DNA from: Lolium rigidum
Lineage: Eukaryota; Streptophyta; Magnoliopsida; Poales; Poaceae
Assembly (NCBI RefSeq): GCF_022539505.1
Contig: NC_061512.1
Coordinates: forward strand, 250,868,510 to 250,932,509
Length of the DNA stretch: 64,000 bases
Reading direction: 5' to 3'
Every line of letters begins with the position of its first letter. The stretch's first letter is position 1. Below, piece after piece: positions 56,362 through 64,000 of this stretch. A model generated the notes under the pieces. The model did not search any database. It saw only the letters and a list, made by a program, of their open reading frames with translations, and was not told where the DNA came from. The translations under genes were made by a program, and so were the position numbers.

Positions 56362-57395
56362 CATAGCGCCAGGGCCGGTCCATACATATTAAGGGCCTGG
56401 GGCAAGACAACAAAAAAGGGCCTTAATTGACAAAGAGAAGTTCTGAATGCATTGGATTTCAAAAGGAACAAACTATACATCATATATTGATGTTCTTTGA
56501 ATTACAAAACTCACATCACCAAATATGTATATGAGGTCCAGAGAACTACATAATCATAAATGATAGTAAGAAAACAATTTAGTTCTATAAAAGATCGATC
56601 TTCTAATAAGTGCCACAAAAAGATCATCATTTCATCAATTCATATGGAAAACAAACAACCTTGTCAGTTGAACCTCTCTGGAATCTACCAGTTCATCACT
56701 CTATTTTTTCTCTTCCTTTTCTCATTGCTAGATCAATAAACATTTTCTACAAATATGTTACCAAAATAATTTATAGAAAATAGTGAGTACAATGAACAAA
56801 AGCACCTGGATATGAACATATGGCTCGATCTTGGTGTAGGTTGCTTGATCTGCAGCTTGCAACACTCAACACGAAGACGAAGGAGAAGATCACTCTAGGC
56901 CTTGGATTGCTCGCTCGTTCCCCGCCCTTTCCTTCTCCAAATTTGCTCACTGCTGACGCTCAGATCCAGAGGAAACCTTGAAGAACTCAAAAAAGGACAT
57001 AAGAAGAGAAGATTTGGAGAATTAAAGAATGAAGATTCAGAGCAGGGGAGCCGTGCTGTTACAGTTTGAGGTGGGATTACGGGAGGGAGACGTACAATCC
57101 CTGAAATATGCTGCTGTAACGTTCTTTGAGGATAGAATGAGTGGTGATTGGGGAACAAAATAGCACCATTAATGGTTGCAACGATCTTGGAATTGGAAAG
57201 ACACGGAACGGAATCAGTGGCCCCAAGTCAATGACGCGAGAACAGAGGAGATGCGTGTGCTTTTCTTTCGAGGAATAACGATGGGCCTTGCCGTGCTGGT
57301 CTGCTGCACTACTACCTGGGCCAGGGCCCCTGCCTCCCGAGGGCCCAGGGTGGTCGCCCCGTTGCCCCGCCTTATGGGCCGGCCCTGCATAGCGC
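56362..57395. mobile_element. Non-autonomous hAT element with 8-bp TSD
   Basis: The termini are CAGGGCCGGTCCATACA (56370) and, inverted, CAGGGCCGGCCCATAAG (ending 57387). They are flanked by CATAGCGC at 56362-56369 and 57388-57395. The element is 1018 bp with no transposase. CAGGG ends and an 8-bp duplication define the hAT superfamily. Confidence 0.92.
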
Positions 57396-58610
57396 TGTGC
57401 TGATTTCTTCAAGTGAGTTCGCATGCAGAACCCAGTTTAACTATTCTCAGTACTTGTAAAAAATGTAGACAATAGATTAAAAATATGACCAATAGAAAAC
57501 TGTTCATGATGTTTTCAATTTCAATGGGCTTTTAGTTATTAATATTCATAAAGTTGATATAAAAATGTTCACATAGTTAAAAGATGTACACAAGGTTTAA
57601 AAACTGTTCAGTGGTTTACAAAATTGTACTATTAAAAAATAAGTATTCAAGCGTTTAAATTTATTTGCATAGTTTAAAAAATGTTTGCGCGATTTAGAAA
57701 ATGTTCGCCAGTCCAAACAAAGTTCAATCAGTTCACGAAAATTTGTTCACGAGTTCAAAACAAAATTTGTAATGGAGGAAAAAAAATGTTCACATAGTTT
57801 TAAAAATATCACGAGTTCAAAATATGCGCGTGCACCGGCCTACGAGCCACCGCACATGCGCCAGCCATACGGAAGAAACCCAAAGCCGTCAGGCCGCCGC
57901 CCCATCCGGAGCTGGACGACGAGCACCACACCAACCCTATTCGATGGCGCCGCCGCTAGTCTCCCCGCGCCGCACCGGATGCGGTCGACCTGTGGACATC
58001 TAGGCGCTCAGGGGAGGAGGATCGAGGTGCGGGGCGACGCCCTGACTTGGTTCGAGCTTTAGTGGGCGGCGTCCATGGTAGGAGGCAGAGGATCGATTTG
58101 GGAATCAGCCGGACAGCTCCTCCCTTCATCCGCTTTTGATTTGTCGATTGAGGGGGAGAGCTAATCGTTTTTTACTGTTATAAGCACAGCTACAATAACA
58201 GGTGGAAGGGGATAATAAAGGTTTGACTGAAAGGACACGTGTTGGCTCGAGGAGGGGTGCGTAGCTACCCATGTGGGTAGCAGGTTTCATCCGTTTGCTG
58301 CATATATATCACCAAATATTAGACGTTCTTGTCTACCTGTTTGACGATCTCCGCGGGCACATCATATATCTCTGCACAGCACGGCCTGCTCCACGCACTG
58401 CGAAGCTAGCTAGCTCCGCTGCTCACGGCTGGAAAACACTGAAGCGTGCAATCCATCGTCATTCCATCTCGGTAACTACTCACTGGAGTAAAATTCTCGT
58501 TGCCTCATGCTGTTGCAGCCAGTCTCTGCATAGTTAGGATACACACAACCGTTTAAAAATAATACGAGCACACAAATCGTTAATGAAGGTAAATAGAAAA
58601 GCATGAGTAG
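57396..58610. other. Intergenic with degenerate GTTCA-rich stretch
   Basis: 57430-57830 is AT-rich with repeated GTTCAC/GTTTAAAA words. 57830-58070 is GC-rich with a small unrecognised plus-strand ORF ending at 58062. No gene is called. Confidence 0.4.
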
Positions 58611-59177
58611 CCAACTAACTCGTAAGTTGCGCTATCCTGCGATGCAGCCACCCATGTTGGATAATAAACTCCTTGACCGTATCTGTATAGAGGTCGCGGT
58701 CCTAAAATCGCTAAAGCGACGGCCATAAACGGAACAAAGTTGTACACTGCATAAGAGAAGAATTTTTGCCACTAATTTTTTTGTCATTCCTACATAGCCA
58801 AAGAGACCATATGATGGCAACTGCTCTCACTCTGATAAGTGTCTTATACCTCGAATCTACCATATTTATTCAATTGCTAAAAATATTTGCAATGCTACAT
58901 GAAGGATATAAGGTAGAACCTATCTGAATGATTGACCATATAGACCTGACAAACCGACACCGAAAGAAAAGGTATTTTATTGTCTTCTCTTCGTGACAGA
59001 AAGCATATTTCTTACAACCATGCCAGTTACGTATTGCAAGGTTATCTTTTGTAAGAATAACACCACCCCAAATGTACAATGCAAAAAACTTTAGTTTTCA
59101 ACGGTATCTTCATTTTTAAAATGGATTTATTATTAATGACCAGCCGAATGGGTTGCCGAATGGGTTCGATTAAAGCC
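58611..59177 (-). pseudogene. LINE C, zinc-binding and 3' end part
   Basis: Minus-strand frames show KMKIPLKTKVF, GGVILTKDNLAIRNWHG, AFCHEEKTIKYLFFRCRF (zf-RVT), then a decayed tail (WVAASQDSATYEL). It is the same family as LINE A. The upstream part of the same LINE lies beyond the Harbinger element at 61790-62172. No intact frame. Confidence 0.75.
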
Positions 59178-59180
59178 TTA

Positions 59181-61203
59181 GAGCATCTCCAGCCGTCTCC
59201 CCGACGAGACCCCCAGGACGCATTTTTGCCATCCGGATGGACAAAAACAGTCCAGTCGCGCCCCCGGTTTCTCGTTTTCGTCCGGATTAGGACTTTCATC
59301 CGTCCGGAGAGCCAGGCCATCCCCGGCCCCCCGAGGAGCGCTCGGGGACTCCTGACGAGAGAAAAGCGGGGACGGGCCCGCTCTGTCGGCGAGAGAATAG
59401 ACGAACCCCACCACTTTGTCGACGCAAATCCCTCCTCCCCTCCCCTTGCTCTCTCGCCGCCGGCGAGTTGCCCCAACTAGGCCGTTCCTCCACCCAGCAG
59501 CCTATATTCCACCGCTCGTCGTATCCTCTGCCTATTTTCCGCCGCCGGGCAGCTCCCTCGCGTCGCTCCTCGTCGACACGCCCGACAGGTGTTCGTCTAA
59601 CTGCCTGGCCGGACATGGACTCCGACGAGGAGGAGGAGCAGATGTTCGCCGAGCTTCTTGAAGAAGAAATGGTTGTCGCCGCCCAAGACGAGGAGCACCT
59701 GCTCATCCTCGCTTGCATGTCCGGCTTGTACGCCGAGTCTGTCATTGGTCGCCGTGGTGGGTCGGCACCAGGTCGCCGGAAGTGCAAGCCGACGCAGCGA
59801 ATGGAGGGGTATTGCATGCTCTACGCCGACTACTTCGCCGACGATCCATTGCACAGTGAGACTATTTTCAGGCGTCGTTTCAGGATGAGCCAGAAGCTCT
59901 GTCTGAAAATTCTGTATGCCCTTCGAGACTACGACTCCTATTTCAGATGCAAGTTGGATTACACTGGGATGGCAGGGTTTTCCGCCCTCCAAAAGTGCAC
60001 GGTGGCTATGCGGATGCTGGCATATGGAGCTCCTGGTGATTTTGCAGATGACTATTTTCGGATGGCGGAGTCCACCGCCCTTGATTGTTTCTACCGGTTC
60101 TGCAGGGCGGTGATAGCAGTGTTCGGGGACTTCTACTTGAGATCACCGACTGTCGAAGACACTGCTAAGATCCTCTCTTTCAATGAAGCTCGAGGATTTC
60201 CAGGGATGCTTGGAAGCATTGACTGCATGCATTGGAAATGGAAGAACTGTCCGTTTGCACCGGCGGGGAATCTACAAGGGTCACAAAAAAAGCTGCACTG
60301 TGATACTTGAGGCAGTGGCTACCCATGATCTCTGGATTTGGCACTCCTTCTTTGGTATGCCGGGATCCAACAACGACATCAACGTCTTGCAATGCTCACC
60401 GATCTTCTCCAAGCTTGTTGAGGGTCATGCTCCCCCGGTTAACTTTGTGATCAATGGCCGGCAGTACAACAAGGGATACTATCTTGCAGACGGTATCTAT
60501 CCAAAGTGGGCAACATTTGCGAAGACTATCTCTAGCCCCGCCCTCCCGAAGGAGCAGCAGTTTGCCAAGGAACAAGAAGCTTGCCGAAAGGACGTCGAGC
60601 GTGCATTTGGTGTCCTCCAGCAGAGATTTGCTGTAGTCCGGTTCCCCGCTTTGACTTGGTCGAAAGATCAGATGTGCGAGGTGATGAACTGTTGTGTGTG
60701 CTTACACAACATGATTATTGAGGATGAGCGGAAGCATCCGGTCCCTCTGAGCGAACAAGCTGCACCATATGACAGAGAGGGTCCTCTTGCACAGCCTAAC
60801 CATCAGGTGCCAGCATCGTGGGCTGTGTTCATCGCTATGCGTCAGGAGATTCGAGACTCCACAATACATCAACAGCTGCAAGATGATCTGGTGGAGCACT
60901 TATGGACGTTTCGAGGCAACACCAACTAGTTTCCATTTGATTTGTTTGAAAACTTGTCTTGTTTTGTTAAACTGTAACATTTATTTATAAAAATAAGCAA
61001 AATGTTGGCAAAACTGGCCAAATTCGCCGAATTATGCATGAAATTTGTCATTCAGAGATGTTTTTCTCTAAAAAACGGCGAACCCAGGTGTTCCAGGCGG
61101 GGAGACGGCTGAAACTTCGGCGCTCCCCGGGCCAAAGTTTCGTCCAATCCGGCGTTAAATAGCGCCGGATTTTGGTCCGGGAGCGCCAACGGCTGGGATT
61201 CTC
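59181..61203 (+). mobile_element. PIF-Harbinger element with DDE transposase, TSD TTA
   Basis: The left terminus is GAGCATCTCCAGCCGTCTCC and the right one reads inward GAGAATCCCAGCCGTTGGCG. TTA flanks both sides (59178-59180, 61204-61206). The 2023-bp element holds one transposase gene and no Myb-like ORF1. It is inserted into LINE C sequence. Confidence 0.9.
59615..60929 (+). pseudogene. PIF-Harbinger DDE transposase, one frameshift
   Basis: ATG at 59615 (MDSDEEEEQMFAEL) opens an acidic N terminus. An HTH-like region follows (MSQKLCLKILYALRDYD, GFSALQKCTVAMRMLAYG), then the nuclease. The first catalytic Asp is in GMLGSIDCMHWKWKNCP (residue 203), the second in GMPGSNNDINVLQ and the Glu in KDVERAFGVLQQRF. 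All three are present. A single extra A at about 60266-60270 (CGGGGAATC, expected GGGATC) shifts the frame; the second frame runs to TAG at 60927-60929 (FRGNTN). Total length would be about 437 residues, normal for the family. It cuts and pastes elements at TWA targets. With one indel it may be a recent or artefactual break. Confidence 0.88.
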
Positions 61204-61269
61204 TTATACATGGATCCTACCGAGAATACACCATTCTTAACAAGTTCCGAGAAAAATTCATCAGCTCCG

Positions 61270-61740
61270 GGTACCAACTAGACTGAAGATAACCGTTGTC
61301 ACGATTAATTTCAAGAAGCCAACCTGGGTCCTATAAGATTGTGCCTGATGTGTGACCAACATTTGGAAGAAACTATTGAGCATCTACTCTTTCATTGTAC
61401 ATTCAGCACTGCGTGCTGGGATGCTTTGGATATTCATTGGTAGAATAATGGTACACGACTACAGATTATAGAACAAGGAAGTGGCCAATGAAACAAGAAT
61501 ATGTTCATGGAGGTTTTCACTGTTGGTTCTTGGTGCATATGGAAAGAAAGGAATGACATGCTCTTTAGAAATATTTCTCCAACAGTGGAATCATGAAAGA
61601 GAAGATTCAAGGAAATTTATCCACTACTTATTCATAGAACTAAGAAAGAGTTATACTTTTTTATTTGTAATCTTGCTGAGAACCGTTAGCATAGTATAGT
61701 TGTTATTTCCAGCCTTGCTCTAAGAGGTCTCTTTTCACAG
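61270..61740 (+). pseudogene. LINE D, 3' terminal fragment
   Basis: Plus-strand frames give RLCLMCDQHLEETIEHLLF (zf-RVT Cys/His pattern), FSTACWDALDIHW, VGSWCIWKERNDMLFRN and a basic C terminus. It is a different LINE family from LINE C, in opposite orientation and nested in it. Confidence 0.7.
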
Positions 61741-61789
61741 ATGTAAATATATAAGATGTAAAATTGTTTTATGAGCAATATAGAAAGCA

Positions 61790-62172
61790 GTTGGAGCCTT
61801 TCCTAGTGTTAAAGTTTCATACAAAAATATAAAATTGTGTCCGAACGATATAGACGGTGAATATGTTTCCATCACCTTCTGCAAGGTATCACATTTATGA
61901 CGCACAACATTGTATAAGGCTGGACATTGTTTTCTAAGAGTAGTTGTGCCCAACTATTTATTCTCCCAAAACCTTATTTCAGACCCATCCTTGATGGAGA
62001 AATACCCATATGGGAAAAAATATTTTTTAGTTGCCACAATGCGAGCCCAAAAATGTGAATCTCCTTCTTTTAGGGATTGTGTATATCTCCTAGTATAAAC
62101 TTTTTTTATCCTTCCTAGTGAGCTTCCTGTAGAACATTTATTCTTTGTTGACAATAGTACCTTGTGAATCAT
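61790..62172 (-). pseudogene. LINE C, RT-distal part
   Basis: The minus strand shows LKEGDSHFWARIVATKKYFF, SIKDGSEIRFWENK and CPALYNVVRHKCDTLQKVME, the segment that in LINE A lies just before the IPLKTK motif (34686-34950). It joins 58611-59177 after removal of LINE D and the Harbinger element. Confidence 0.75.
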
Positions 62173-63178
62173 ATTAACCCTAGGGCCATGACATCACACT
62201 TCTTTATTCTTTCAAATCCAAATAATTGTTTGATTAAAGAATAATGAATTTATTATTATTTTCTAATAATAAATTTGAAAACAATTAAATAATTATTTTA
62301 TTTTTTTATCAAATCTAAAAGCTGAAAAAAATCATATTCTCTTTTTGATTTTGAGGAATCTAAAAATCGGTAAACAGCCGTTGACTGCTGAAATCGGATG
62401 TAAAATTTTGTGTAGATGCATTTTCATATAAAAAACATTTTCATCGAAGGTCGTATGCAACCAGGAAAGCTGTTTTACCAAAAATATAACGCCATTTTTC
62501 ATAGCATATCAAAATTCATGTTTGTTAGTTTTTCTAGCAACTAGACCACATAATACATGGTCATCTAAAAAGATTTTATTTTTTGAAATTTCTGACATTC
62601 TCTTATACCATTTTTAAAACTGAAAAGGCGATTCCTGGGGTTGGTGGTGGAGAGGGCGGGGGGGGGGTGCGTTGGAGAAAAATCTTGTGCCGGCGGTTTG
62701 GAGAGGAAAAAAAGAGAAAAACATGTGTCGACGGCCAATCCTAACGTTGTTGCCCTGCTGTCACGATGAAGATCGACCCCTGTGCCGACGGCTAGACCGG
62801 GCCCGCCGATGACATTAGTGGCTGTCGGTACAAGTTACCCTTTTTCCATTCGAACCCTATGCCCACGGTTCTGACAAAATGTCGTCATCACATATCCTGT
62901 TCGTCGATACCTTGATGTTTTCATGGTTGGTCCGGTACCAAGTCAAAGATGAACAACGGAAAATACTGACGATACCAATCTTTTGATGGGACCCAAAGCA
63001 ATGTACCAGGGGTTTGTACTAATAGTAGCACGAATCTCTAACTGCTGGTCGGCACGGATATGGGTGGCTGATGGATCCAGGTTCAACCACACATTTTCCG
63101 TCACGATGGTCGCTGTACTCATAGCTTTCCTCGCCACTTCGCTTGTGCACGCGTGCCCATTCATGTGCTTTGCGGTCT
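62173..63178. other. Intergenic, no gene recognised
   Basis: AT-rich to 62600, then a G run (62657-62667, GCGGGGGGGGGGT). 62690-62930 has GTGCCGACGGC / TGTCGACGGCC words like CACTA subterminal repeats, but no CACTA terminus. Nothing is called. Confidence 0.4.
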
Positions 63179-63181
63179 TAA

Positions 63182-63492
63182 GACTATCCACAATGGGACT
63201 ATCATAGCTAGTATCACGCATTACATGTATGCAAAAAACTGATGTGTCACATTAATAAATGAAGAAATAGATGGTAGTAGTATCATAGGTAGATACTGTA
63301 TCATAGCATGTAGAACTAGAAAAATTAATATCAAACCAATCTTGTACACACTTTTGCATTGAGATTCTACTAATCACTAAATATAATTAACCTATGATAC
63401 TAATATATGATATTATGCATTGTGAAGATAGTATCACACACTAGTATCATATGCATGATACTACTATATGATACTCCCTAATGTGACTAGTC
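63182..63492. mobile_element. Tourist-like MITE, TSD TAA
   Basis: The left end is GACTATCCACAATGGGACTATCATAG-like and the right end inward GACTAGTCACATTAGGGAG. TAA flanks both sides (63179-63181, 63493-63495). The 311-bp AT-rich interior has repeated TAGTATCA/TGATACTA words that could form a hairpin. Confidence 0.8.
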
Positions 63493-63764
63493 TAATCTCT
63501 TGCCGTTATTTTTGATGTGTGGTCACGTAATACCTCCCCGTTTATGCAATTTTCTAGGTTATATGCTTATCCCGCATGATAGTCGCTAAGTCATTATGCC
63601 ACATGGATTAGCCATTGTGAATTGACCGCCAGCCACTATGCGGAAAAAAGACTAATTCCTGCTGCCACAAAAAGATAGTCCAGGCATATGAATCCAAGAG
63701 CCAAAACATTACTCCTCTACTACTACTATCTAAGAAATCTTAGCATATTATAATTATAAAACTA

Positions 63765-63891
63765 CTCGCTCCGTCCAATAAAATATGTTGAAAATTTGTC
63801 AAAATTTGGTTGCATCAATCTAGATACTATTTGTTGTGTAGATACATTCAAATTTAAATAAATTGCAGACATGTTTTATGGAACGGAAGAG
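63765..63891. mobile_element. Stowaway MITE, TSD TA
   Basis: The termini are CTCGCTCCGTCCAATAAA and, inverted, CTCTTCCGTTCCATAAA. TA flanks both sides (63763-63764, 63892-63893). The length is 127 bp. Confidence 0.82.
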
Positions 63892-64000
63892 TACATATTA
63901 TTGTTGTTGTCGACAAATCTCCATCTACCTGCACAGTTATATTCTTCAAGCTATACTACTTAACACCACAGCTGAAACTTTCTTGCTACCAACGATATAG

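Noticed and set aside
57685..58062. 125-codon plus-strand ORF
   Set aside because: First half is AT-rich low complexity, second half GC-rich, no domain and no gene-like context.
62690..62940. CACTA subterminal-like words (GTGCCGACGGC)
   Set aside because: No CACTA terminus or duplication found nearby.

Overview
This is plant nuclear DNA, almost certainly from a grass of the Pooideae (Triticeae, Avena or Lolium-like). The evidence is large nested LTR retrotransposons with tRNA-Asp primer sites, abundant Stowaway, Tourist, PIF-Harbinger, CACTA and hAT elements, plant LINEs with DUF4283/zinc-knuckle ORF1 and an RNase H tail, and a monocot-type DUF4220/DUF594 gene. There are no bacterial features, no tRNA or rRNA genes and no CRISPR. 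One cellular gene looks intact: the DUF4220-DUF594 membrane protein at 15255-17633 (minus). Nearly everything else is transposable element.

Layout. 1-13631 is the 3' part of a Ty3/gypsy element: the integrase end, then a long multi-exon antisense gene of the PF04195 (gypsy-type transposon) family, then a 384-bp 3' LTR. A second LTR element (3553-10408, minus, TSD GCGAC) sits inside exon 3 of that antisense gene. 13632-14701 is a broken RGG-box protein fragment. The DUF594 gene and its TATA-containing upstream region follow. A 5'-truncated LINE (A) lies upstream of that gene and holds a four-level nest: LINE A, then a 6.7-kb solo LTR (TSD ATAGA), then an Athila-like gag-protease element (21752-30155, TSD CCGAC), then a Stowaway MITE (TSD TA). 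LINE A resumes at 33673 and is followed by LINE B (35340-41860), which is split by a CACTA element (TSD TAT) containing a 100-N assembly gap.

41935-44447 is a 2.5-kb TIR element with TTA duplications that carries a B3-domain-like gene and no transposase, so it is a Pack-type candidate. 48308-52282 is a PIF-Harbinger-like element (TSD TAA) with only the Myb/SANT-type ORF1, itself hit by a 1.47-kb poly(A) retroposon. 59181-61203 is another (TSD TTA) with only the DDE transposase. 56370-57387 is a non-autonomous hAT (TSD CATAGCGC). LINE C and D fragments surround the second Harbinger. Tourist and Stowaway MITEs close the window.

How the parts relate. The DUF594 upstream sequence has two diverged same-strand copies (about 44.8 and 52.5 kb) with no gene body, which suggests old local duplication later broken by insertions. 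Differences between the two LTRs of each young element fall mostly at CAG/CTG sites as small indels, and two frameshifts in element ORFs match the same signature. This points to methylation-linked base-calling error at CHG sites, so some apparent pseudogenes here may be assembly artefacts. All family names come from reading motifs; no database search was run.
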